Below, piece after piece: positions 31,097-38,661 of a stretch of 64,000 bases of DNA. Position 1 is the first letter of the stretch. Each line of letters begins with the position of its first letter. The position numbers and the translations under genes are program-made. The DNA is taken from the NCBI GenBank assembly GCA_963846495.1, contig CAWJWP010000021.1:134471-198470 (forward strand), in the 5' to 3' direction. This DNA comes from DASYQD01 sp963846495. GTDB taxonomy: Bacteria; Acidobacteriota; Thermoanaerobaculia; Multivoradales; JAIOJS01. The notes below the pieces were generated by a model. That model was given only the letters and a program-made list of their open reading frames with translations. It was not told where the DNA came from and searched no databases.

Positions 31097-32292
31097 CGCG
31101 CGAACGCTTCGCGGACCATGTCCGCGGTGACCCGCAGCCGCTGCCTGCCGCCGCCCTTGTCCTCGAGCGACTCCTGGCCCCAGGGGTCGAACTCGAAGGC
31201 GTTGACGAGGTCGGTGAAGATCGGCCGCAGCGAGCGGGCGCCGGTGCGGGCGTCGCGCGCCGCTTTCTCGGCGATGAGGGCCGCCGCCAGCTCCTCGATC
31301 TCGAGGTCGATGCCCATGACGTCGAAGAAGTTGCGCGAGCGCACGAAGGGCGAGTCGAAGGAGTGGAGGAGGATCTCCTTCAGCACGTCGGGGCCGAGGT
31401 CGTTGAGCAGCACCGTCTGGTCGAAGCGGGCGAGGAACTGCGGCACCATGCCGTACTCGAAGAGGTCCTGCGCCTTGAGGAAGTCGGCGAGCGAGAACCT
31501 GGTCTCGATGCGCACCTGGCCGTCCGCGGTGCGGATGGTGTGCGTGCGCAGCCGCTCGCCGCTGCCCGGCTTGGTGACGCGCTCGTAGACCTGGTCGTAG
31601 ATCCCTTCGAAGGCGCCGCCGCAGAGGAACATCATGCGGCTGGTGTCGACGTCGAGCTTGACGTTGCGCTCCTCGCCGTCGCCGTCTTCGCCGAACCAGG
31701 CGTGGGTCTTGTGGACGACGAGCTCGCCTTCCATCAGCGTCAGCAGGCCCTGCTGCAGCACGACGCCGATGGCGTTGGGCTTGCCGGCGACGACCGACGA
31801 CATCTTGTCGATCTCGTCGACGCAGATGGTGGCGCGCTCGATCGCCTCCTTGAGCTCGGCGGCGCCGGGGTTGGGCCCGAGGATGGCGCGCGCCCGCTGC
31901 TCGACCGCCGTCAACAGCCGGTCGGGGCGGAACTCCATGCGGTCGGAGTCGACGAGGAGGTTGGCGTTGATGATGGTGACCGAGCGGAAGGGCCGGTATT
32001 CCGGCACCTCGTGGTAGAGGCGCTGGATGTTGTTCATGATCGTCGTCTTGCCGGTGCCCGACGGACCGACGAGCAGCAGGTTGCCGGAGACCTTGCCGGT
32101 CGTGTGCTTGTAGATCGCTACCGAGACGTGGCGCAGCGCTTTGTCCTGGCCGAGCACGCCGCGGCGCAGCTCCTGGAAGATGAAGCGCGGGCGGATCTCG
32201 GTGAGCGGCCGCTGGCCGACGGGCGCGTCGGCGAGGACGGTGGAGGCGGGAGCGGTCTCGAGGTCGCGGATCATGGCAGCGGTGTTCGGCAT
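31093..32292 (-). CDS. ClpX-like AAA+ ATPase lacking zinc finger and canonical pore loop
   Basis: A 399-residue AAA+ protein. Walker A LLLVGPSGTGKTTI (76-83), Walker B ICVDEIDKM (156-162), FLCGGAFEGI (sensor-1 region), MVPQFLARFDQTVLL (arginine finger), and sensor-2 ARTGARSLRPIFTD match ClpX. However, there is no N-terminal Cys4 zinc-binding domain, the pore-loop sequence GYVGEDVEN is replaced by NLLVDSDRMEFRPDRLL, and the IGF-type ClpP-contact loop is not apparent in YERVTKPGSGERLRTHTI. Degradation with ClpP is therefore doubtful; it may be a dedicated remodelling ATPase. ATG 32292 (MPNTAAMIRDLE) is preferred; a start 36 nt upstream is possible. It is followed on the plus strand by the convergent TMTC-like gene. 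Confidence 0.8.
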   Translation of the reverse strand: MPNTAAMIRDLETAPASTVLADAPVGQRPLTEIRPRFIFQELRRGVLGQDKALRHVSVAIYKHTTGKVSGNLLLVGPSGTGKTTIMNNIQRLYHEVPEYRPFRSVTIINANLLVDSDRMEFRPDRLLTAVEQRARAILGPNPGAAELKEAIERATICVDEIDKMSSVVAGKPNAIGVVLQQGLLTLMEGELVVHKTHAWFGEDGDGEERNVKLDVDTSRMMFLCGGAFEGIYDQVYERVTKPGSGERLRTHTIRTADGQVRIETRFSLADFLKAQDLFEYGMVPQFLARFDQTVLLNDLGPDVLKEILLHSFDSPFVRSRNFFDVMGIDLEIEELAAALIAEKAARDARTGARSLRPIFTDLVNAFEFDPWGQESLEDKGGGRQRLRVTADMVREAFAR

Positions 32293-32353
32293 ATCGGATT
32301 CATACGGAGCACGGCGACGCGCCGTCACGGTGACGTTCGCTTGGCGGCCGGAT

Positions 32354-33079
32354 TCAGCGAGTGGAGGCGCGCGCCGTCTTGGCGCCGGCCATGGAGTCGA
32401 AGGTCGACGCCGGCACGCCGAGGGCGGAGAGCACCTTGCGCACGTAGTCCTGCGTCTCGCGGTAGGGGGGCACGCCGCCGTAGCGGTCGACGGCGTTCTC
32501 GCCGGCGTTGTAGGCGGCGAAGACGCGCACCGCGTCCCCTTCGAAGCGGTCGACGAGGAAGCGCAGGTAGCGGGTGCCGGCCTCGATGTTGCGCGTCGGG
32601 GTGAACAGCTCGTGCTTGGCGACGCCGAAGCGGGCCGCCGTGGCCGGCATCAGCTGCATGAGGCCGCGGGCGCCCGCGCGCGAGACGGCGCGGTGGTTGT
32701 ACGCCGACTCGACGCGCATCACCGCGGCCACCACCAGCGGATTGAGCTCGAACTTGCGGGCCGCCTCGAGCACCTCGGCGCCGTACGGCGTCTGCGGCGC
32801 GGCGGCATCGGCGGGGAAGTCGAGGAGAACGGCGGCGGCCTCCTCGACGGCCGGCGGCACCTCGGGCGGCGGCACGATCTCGTCGGCGAGGATGCGGTCG
32901 ATGCGCAGCAACGCCACGGTGAGGACGCCGCCGGAAGGCAGGGTCAGGCGCGCGCGCTCCTCGCCGATCTCGTAACTCTTGACCTTGAGCACGTCGCCGC
33001 CCTGGAGCAGCACGAGCTCCGCCCGCGCGGCGGGCGCGGCGAGGGCCAGCAGGAGGAGGAGCGCGAGCCGGCGCGGCAT
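32354..33079 (-). CDS. Lytic transglycosylase (SLT family)
   Basis: A 241-residue exported murein lytic enzyme. Signal peptide MPRRLALLLLLALAAPAARA; residues about 21-95 form a small beta-rich region (ELVLLQGGDVLKVKSYEI) often found in Acidobacteriota and deltaproteobacterial SLT proteins. The SLT fold has catalytic Glu124 in AAVMRVESAYNHRAVSRAGA, then RGLMQLMPATAARFGV, NIEAGTRYLRFLVDRFEGD and VFAAYNAGENAVDRYGGVPP, all standard. It cleaves the MurNAc-GlcNAc bond in peptidoglycan to give anhydro-MurNAc ends, at the periplasmic face. It lies about 60 bp upstream of the ClpX-like gene on the same strand and could share its transcript. Confidence 0.9.
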   Translation of the reverse strand: MPRRLALLLLLALAAPAARAELVLLQGGDVLKVKSYEIGEERARLTLPSGGVLTVALLRIDRILADEIVPPPEVPPAVEEAAAVLLDFPADAAAPQTPYGAEVLEAARKFELNPLVVAAVMRVESAYNHRAVSRAGARGLMQLMPATAARFGVAKHELFTPTRNIEAGTRYLRFLVDRFEGDAVRVFAAYNAGENAVDRYGGVPPYRETQDYVRKVLSALGVPASTFDSMAGAKTARASTR

Positions 33080-33204
33080 GTGCCAGATGGTAACCGAACG
33101 GCGGCGCGGAATGTTCCAGGGCTAGGCGACGGTCCGGCCTAGCCCTAGGGTCGCGTCCTCGCCTGCGGCTCGGTCGCGCTCACCCCGAGGCCGGCGGTCA
33201 GGAG

Positions 33205-35166
33205 TCACGCGGCGGCTGCGGCCGAAGCCGCCGCGGGTAGGTAGCGCAGCACCATCATCGTGCGGTCGTCCGCCGGCGGCGCGCCGTCCGAGTGCTTGGC
33301 CACGCCAGCGAGGAGCCGGTCGCGCACCTGCGTGGCCGTGCCGCCGCCGGCGAGCGTGCGCTCCACCTGCTCGAAGCCGAACGGCTCGCCGTCATGGTCG
33401 GCCGTCTCGATCAACCCGTCCGAGAGCCACACCACCGAGTCCCCCGGCTGCAGCGTCACCTCGCAGTGCGCGTAGCGGTCGCCCAGCATGCCGAGGGGCG
33501 GGCTGGGGAGCAGGATCTCCTGGACCTTGCCGCGGGAGAGGATGTAGGTCGGGACGTGGCCGGCGTTGGTGAGCTCGAGGGTGCCGCAGCGCGGGTCGAA
33601 GGTGGCCAGGGTCGCCGTCACCAGCGGCCGCGAGCCGACGTTGCCCTGCCCCTCACGCACCAAGCGGTTGAGGCGCGAGAAGATCTCCTGTGCCGGCAGC
33701 CCCTGCTCGACCAACATCACCAGCGCCGCCTTGAGCATCGCCATGCGCAGACCGGCCGAGAGGCCGTGACCGGAGACGTCGGCGATGACGATCACGATGC
33801 GGCCGTCGTCGAGCTTCAAGAGGTCGAAGTAGTCGCCGCCGATGGCGGCCGAGGGCTCGAAGAAGGTCGCCAGCTCGACGGCTTCGGTCGTGGTGAGCGA
33901 GCTCGGCAGCAGGCTCTGCTGCAGCTCGCGGGCGACCTGCAGCTCCTTCTCCAGGCTCTCCTTCTGCGCTTCGGAGGCGACCAGCTGCTCGAGGCTCGCC
34001 GCCATCTCGTTGTACGAGCGCTGCAGCTCGCCCAGCTGGTCCTTGCGCCGCACCGGGATGCGCACGGTGAAGTCGCCCTTGCGCACCGCGTCGGTGGCGC
34101 GCGACAGCCGGTTGACGGCGCGCGAGAGGCCGTAGATGAGGAAGAGCGCCATCAGCGTCGCCGCGGCGTAGAGGTCGAAGAGCAGGAAGGCGACGACGAG
34201 CAGGATCCCCCACGCCGCGGCGTCGATGTCGGCGCTGCTCGACACCACCTGCCGCACGAGGGTGCGCGGCGTGGCGTTGAGCAGAGCGCCCAGATCCTGC
34301 GCCTCGCCGCGACCGCCGCCGGCCATCGGCCGCGCGCGGCCGAGCTTCTCGACCCAGGCCAAGAACGGGCGGTCGGCGAGCGGCAGCTCGCGGTTGCCGG
34401 TGCCGAAGAACTCGCGGCGGAGGGCGGCCTTGCGGTCCGACATCGGCAGCGACACCGGTACGTGATGGCCGAAGAGCTCGACGTTGACGCGCTGGCCGGC
34501 CTCGCTCCAGGGTTGGATCTCCACCCACAGGCCGCTGCGCTCGCGCAGCTCGCGGTCGAGCTCACCCTGGTAGATGCCGAGCGCGGCGGTGCCATCGCCG
34601 CCTTCGACGGCGGCGGCGACGGTCGTGCGGCCGCGCGGGTCGAGGATGATCGGCACGTGACGCGCCAGGCCCTCGTCGGTCATCCCGTCCGGCTGCACCA
34701 GCCACTCGGGCCAGGACTCGGGCGCGAAGGTGGCGCCGGTGACTTTCTTGCCGTTGCGGTAGTAGGCGAGCAGCAGGTCGCCGTCGCGCAGCCGCGGATG
34801 TCCCTCGCGGAAGCCGTCGAGGGCGGCGGCGGTCGTCTCCTCGAGCTCGCGCTGGAAGGAGACGGTGGTGTCCCGGAAGAGGTGCCCGACGAGCGCGCCG
34901 GCGAGCAGCCAGAGGGCGATGCCGACGAGCACCGCGACCATCGGGATCGGCAGCACGCCGATCAGGAAGTACGAGAAGGCGAGCTTGCGGCCGACGCGCC
35001 AGAGGAAGCGGCGGAGGAGGCGGATGCCCCCCCACAGCACGACCAGCACCAGCGCCGCCGACAGCGCCAGCACGTAGAGCCCCTGCAACCCGATGAGCTT
35101 CGCCCCGAGGGCGCAGACGAGCAGCAGGCCGATGAGGGCGAGGAGCAGCGCGGTTCGCTTGCGCAT
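33205..35166 (-). CDS. SpoIIE-type PP2C phosphatase with HAMP domain, membrane bound
   Basis: A 653-residue protein. Two N-terminal helices (TALLLALIGLLLVCALGAKL, LYVLALSAALVLVVLWGG) and one after an RKLAFSYFLIGVLPIPMVAV segment frame a periplasmic sensor region; another helix precedes a HAMP domain (GLSRAVNRLSRATDAVRKGD, IPVRRKDQLGELQRSYNEMA). A short coiled coil (EKELQVARELQQSLLPSSL) leads to the phosphatase: AIGGDYFDLLKLDDGRIVIV, IADVSGHGLSAGLRMAML, RPLVTATLATFD, LELTNAGHVPTYIL and VVWLSDGLIETAD, with metal-binding Asp and Gly residues intact. These enzymes usually dephosphorylate anti-sigma-antagonist proteins. No such antagonist is adjacent. The frame is intact. Confidence 0.9.
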   Translation of the reverse strand: MRKRTALLLALIGLLLVCALGAKLIGLQGLYVLALSAALVLVVLWGGIRLLRRFLWRVGRKLAFSYFLIGVLPIPMVAVLVGIALWLLAGALVGHLFRDTTVSFQRELEETTAAALDGFREGHPRLRDGDLLLAYYRNGKKVTGATFAPESWPEWLVQPDGMTDEGLARHVPIILDPRGRTTVAAAVEGGDGTAALGIYQGELDRELRERSGLWVEIQPWSEAGQRVNVELFGHHVPVSLPMSDRKAALRREFFGTGNRELPLADRPFLAWVEKLGRARPMAGGGRGEAQDLGALLNATPRTLVRQVVSSSADIDAAAWGILLVVAFLLFDLYAAATLMALFLIYGLSRAVNRLSRATDAVRKGDFTVRIPVRRKDQLGELQRSYNEMAASLEQLVASEAQKESLEKELQVARELQQSLLPSSLTTTEAVELATFFEPSAAIGGDYFDLLKLDDGRIVIVIADVSGHGLSAGLRMAMLKAALVMLVEQGLPAQEIFSRLNRLVREGQGNVGSRPLVTATLATFDPRCGTLELTNAGHVPTYILSRGKVQEILLPSPPLGMLGDRYAHCEVTLQPGDSVVWLSDGLIETADHDGEPFGFEQVERTLAGGGTATQVRDRLLAGVAKHSDGAPPADDRTMMVLRYLPAAASAAAAA

Positions 35167-35352
35167 AGACGGGGCAAGGATCCTATGCCCCCGCCCCGGG
35201 GCTGACTACGCAGGATGAAGGTAAGGGTTGCACGGCTGCGGCCGAGGGTCCGCCGCGCTAGCGCAGGGGTGCCGGCGAGTGCTCGGCGACCTTCGGCTCG
35301 CCCTCGCGTATGGCTGCGATAATCTCCGCGACGCAAAGGGGAGGATCGAGCG

Positions 35353-35793
35353 ATGTCGCGACTGCCGCGCCACTTGGAGCACTTGCGTACGGCGTTCAAC
35401 GCCGAGGCGATGTCGGCGGCGAGCTACCGCGCCTACGCCGAGCAGGCGGCGGCGGCAGGGAAGACGAACCTTGCCCAGCGATGGCGCGCCATGGCGGCGG
35501 AGAAGGATCGGCTGGCTGGCGAGCTGCTGACCGCGGCCGGCAAGGTGGAAATCGAGGCGGCCAACCTGCGCGACGCGATCGCCGAGGAGCTCTACGAGCG
35601 CGAGGTCCTCTACCCGCGGATGATCGACGACATGGAGCATCTCGGCCAGGCCGAGGAAGCGGCGTTGCTGCGGCGGCTGGTGCAGGCACACGAGCGGCAC
35701 CGCGCCGAGCTCGACGACCTGCGCCGCGAGCTCACCGCCTCGACGCGCGACGTGCGCCCGTCGGCGGCCGCGCCTGTGGCGAAGGCCGGCTGA
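35353..35793 (+). CDS. Rubrerythrin/ferritin-like four-helix protein
   Basis: A 146-residue all-helical protein from ATG 35353, preceded by GGGAGG. The first helices (LRTAFNAEAMSAASYRAYAE, LAQRWRAMAAEKDRLAGELL) follow the rubrerythrin pattern, where the second usually holds an ExxH metal pair; here it is EKDR, so one His ligand is missing. Helix three has EIEAANLRDAIAEELYEREV and helix four QAHERHRAELDDLRREL. There is no C-terminal rubredoxin domain. It may be a degenerate diiron protein used in oxidative-stress defence, or a structural relative. Neighbours give no help: it is divergent from the SpoIIE phosphatase and convergent with the bactofilin. Confidence 0.65.
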   Translation: MSRLPRHLEHLRTAFNAEAMSAASYRAYAEQAAAAGKTNLAQRWRAMAAEKDRLAGELLTAAGKVEIEAANLRDAIAEELYEREVLYPRMIDDMEHLGQAEEAALLRRLVQAHERHRAELDDLRRELTASTRDVRPSAAAPVAKAG

Positions 35794-35837
35794 GGCTCGA
35801 CGGCGCCCCTGCGGAACTTGGGAGCCGCGGTTCGGAC

Positions 35838-35924
35838 GGCGGCCGCGAGGCCGCCCTACGACGCGACGACGCAGGCCAGGCGACGAGCCCGGTGCGCCGC
35901 GGTAGGGCGGGCTCCGCGCCCGCC
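35838..35924. repeat. Double-hairpin dispersed repeat flanked by GTAGGG/CCCTAC
   Basis: Two perfect 7-bp hairpins, ggcggcc-gcga-ggccgcc (35838-35855) and ggcgggc-tccgc-gcccgcc (35906-35924), sit at the ends of an outer inverted repeat CCCTAC (35854-35859) ... GTAGGG (35902-35907). The design is like the GTAGGG-ended palindrome at 15058. It lies between two convergent genes and may serve as a bidirectional mRNA 3' end; there is no T-tract. Confidence 0.5.
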
Positions 35925-35932
35925 GTCGGACC

Positions 35933-36472
35933 TCAGCTCGCCGTCAGCGTCGGCGGCGCCGCGACCTCGCGGGCCGCTTCACGCTCGCGGCGCGACTCGC
36001 GACCTTCGCGGGCTTCGCGCCGCTCGGGCAGGTCGGCCGGCGTCGACTTGGCGTTGGGCTCCATGTCGATGGCGCCCTTGAAGCGGCAGCCCTGGTCGAG
36101 CGCCACGCGCGGCGCACGGATGTCTCCGTGGACGCGGCCGCTGGCGCGCACCAGCACTTGCTGCGAGGCGGTGAGGTTGCCGCGCACCTCGCCCTCGACG
36201 ACGATGGCGGAGGCGCGCACCTCGCCTTCGACGCGGCCGTCGCCGCCGATCGTCACCTGGTGCTCGGGTACTTGGATCTCGCCGCGGAAGCGGCCGTCGA
36301 GGAGGAGATCCTCGTCACCGGTGAGCTTGCCTTCGAGTTGGAGAGAGGGCCCCAGCCGGGCCGGCGAGGAGGGCGCCGGCGGCCGGACTGGGGTTGGGGG
36401 AGGAGAGGCGGGGCGAGGCTGATCGCTCGCGACGGGGGGCGGGACGGCGACATCGTCGGGACGCTTCCACAT
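35933..36472 (-). CDS. Bactofilin (polymer-forming cytoskeletal protein)
   Basis: A 179-residue protein with the bactofilin core (about residues 43-140): LGPSLQLEGKLTGDEDLLLD, GRFRGEIQVPEHQVTIGGDG, RVEGEVRASAIVVEGEVRGN, QQVLVRASGRVHGDI and QGCRFKGAIDMEP. The repeated V-x-G-x-hydrophobic pattern folds as a right-handed beta-helix that polymerises without nucleotide. It is flanked by disordered Pro-rich and Arg/Glu-rich tails, typical for the family. Bactofilins scaffold cell-wall enzymes or polar complexes; the lytic transglycosylase 3 kb away is a conceivable but unproven partner. Confidence 0.9.
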   Translation of the reverse strand: MWKRPDDVAVPPPVASDQPRPASPPPTPVRPPAPSSPARLGPSLQLEGKLTGDEDLLLDGRFRGEIQVPEHQVTIGGDGRVEGEVRASAIVVEGEVRGNLTASQQVLVRASGRVHGDIRAPRVALDQGCRFKGAIDMEPNAKSTPADLPERREAREGRESRREREAAREVAAPPTLTAS

Positions 36473-36629
36473 AGGCGTTGCACCTCCTGGTCTCGAGTGG
36501 GGGAAGCCCTCCGACCCTACGGGCCGCGAAGCCCTCGGACAATGACTCGAATCACGGCATGAGGATGAGCGGCTTCACATCGGCCTAGGCCGCGGAGCTG
36601 CTGCGAGTCGCGACAGAATCAACGATGCC

Positions 36630-38364
36630 GTGAACGACGACGCCGCTTTGTCAGCGCCTGCCGACGTGCCGCGTGAAACGTGGTGGCCCGGCGGGCGCGT
36701 GGTTGAAGCGTTGCTGGTCGCTGGCGTCGCGTTGCTGATGACGATGGTGACGTTTCGCGACGTGTGGCTGTCGCGCTTCACGCTCATCCCTGGCGACGGC
36801 AATGACGGGCGGTTGAACGCATTCTTCCTCGAGCACTCGTGGGGATGGATCAGCCGGCGAGCTGTCGATAGCTCGTTGTGGGGCCTGCCGATCTACTTCC
36901 CGCACGGCGAGAACGCGCTGGCGTACAGCGACGCGATGGTGTCGTTCGGGCCGCTCTACTGGCCGTGGCGAGCGCTCGGGCTGCAACCCGACGTGAGCTA
37001 TGCGCTGTGGTGCATGAGCGTGGTGGCGGTCGGCGCAGTGGCGGGATACCTGTTGTTGCGTCTCGCGGTGGGGCTGTCGCCGGCGGCGGCGGCGATCGGA
37101 TCCTGGCTGGTCGGGGCTTCGGCGTCGCGGATCCACCAGATCAGCCATTCCCAGCTACTACCCGTGTTCTACGTGTGTGCCGGGCTCGCCGGTGTCGTGG
37201 GGTGGGTGCGGCTCGAGCGGCCGGGGCCGCGGCGAGCGTCGGCGGCGCTGGCAGCGGCTGCGCTCGTGGCGCAGCTCTACGGCGGCTTCTATCAGGGCTT
37301 TTTCCTGGCGCTCGGCGTCGCGGTTCTCGGTGCCGTAGCGCTGGTGCTGCGCGACACGCGACGCGAGATCTGGCGGCGGCTGCGCGCCGATTGGCTGGCG
37401 CTGCTGGCGATCGCCGCGCTGACGGCGCTCGCGCTGTGGCCCTGGGCGCGACACTACGGTGCGGCGCAGAGCGTGGTGGGGTCGCGAGCCTGGGCGGAGA
37501 TCGAGACCATGGTGCCGCGGCCGGCGACTTGGCTCTACATGTCGCCGGGGGCGCTCGCCTACGAGTGGACGCGCAAGGCGGCCATGTTCCGCCGGCTACC
37601 CTGGTATTTCGAGCATGCCGTCGGAATTGGTCTGCTCACAACAGTCATGATGGCTGCTGCGGCAGCCATAAACCGCCGCCGGCTGGCGGTGAAACTGGTC
37701 GTGCTCTCGGTGCTAGTCGTCATCGTCGCCACGACGATGGTGGACGGGCGCACGCTGTGGAAGCCGATCGTCGAGGCGGTGCCCTCGTTCGGCGCCGCGC
37801 GGGCGATCTCGCGCGTCGGGCTGCTGTTCCCCATCGGCGCCGCGGTCGTGATCGGCATCTGGGCCGACAGCCGCCGCGGCCGCGCCCGCGTCGCCGCGCT
37901 GGTGCTGATGGCGGCCTGCGCCGCCGAGCAGCTCGCGGCGCTCGACAGCTCACGACCGCGACGCGCAGCGCCGCTGGGTGGCGGCGGTGGCGCGCCGCGT
38001 CGATCGCAATGCGGCGGCGTTCGTCGTCAGCCGCAGCTCGGATCGAGGCGGCGCGATGCCGACCCACCTCGACGCCATGTACGCGGCACAGATCACCGGT
38101 GTGCCGACGGTCAACGGCGCGTCGGGCAACGATCCGCCGGGCTGGTACGGCCTGCAGTGGGCCCGCGTGCGCAACCCGACCGCCGAGCGTCTCTTCCGCG
38201 AAGCGCTCGAGAGCTGGGTGCGAAGCGGCGGCGTCGACCCCAAGTCGGTGCAGTGGATACGGCTGCCTGCGACCTTCCGGAATCCACGGCCTCACGTCGC
38301 GACGCCGCGGGTTCCTGATGCCGATCCCGACCGGCGGCGACGACCACGCCAGCAGCCGCGCTGA
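36630..38364 (+). CDS. Large membrane protein, glycosyltransferase-like, one frameshift
   Basis: About 577 residues from GTG 36630 (MNDDAALSAPADVPRETWWP). Ten or more hydrophobic helices are visible, with a first periplasmic loop RFTLIPGDGNDGRLNAFFLE and HSWGWISRR, LPIYFPHGENALAYSDAMV, and GASASRIHQISHSQLLPVFY. This resembles uncharacterised YfhO/DUF6044-like or GT-C-like proteins with the usual early acidic loop. A one-base shift near 37950 moves from ALDSS to HDRDAQRRWVAAVARRVDRN, then a soluble C-terminal part (FVVSRSSDRGGAMPTHLDAM, ITGVPTVNGASGNDPPGWYG) typical of such transferases. The function is not known; sugar transfer is an inference from topology. Confidence 0.6.
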
Positions 38365-38542
38365 CGGTGAAATCGCCCTCCTGCGAAGTCGTGGGGGAAA
38401 ACGGACCCTCGCGTCCGTCTAATCAGATGCCAACTCGCCACAGCAAGCCCATGTCCGGCACGCTGGCGATTGGGTGTAGACGGTGGGCGGAGCGGTTCCC
38501 CATGGAGTCAAGGTGAGGTGCCGGGCAGGCGAATCCGGCAAG

Positions 38543-38583
38543 GGGGGCGGCTGACGCTAGTTCGGCCGCCCCCGTTCGTTTTT
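38543..38583 (+). terminator. Rho-independent terminator
   Basis: Stem gggggcggc (38543-38551) / gccgccccc (38565-38573) with a 13-nt loop, then gttcgttttt. A GC-rich 9-bp stem followed by a run of five T is a standard intrinsic terminator for plus-strand transcripts. It would end transcription from the membrane-protein gene before the icmF promoter. Confidence 0.75.
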
Positions 38584-38661
38584 CTCGCTGTTCGTTTTCC
38601 GCGGGCCCGCTCGCATCTCTCGCCCCAGTCGCTGCCGATCACCGTGGGATAATCCCGCGCC

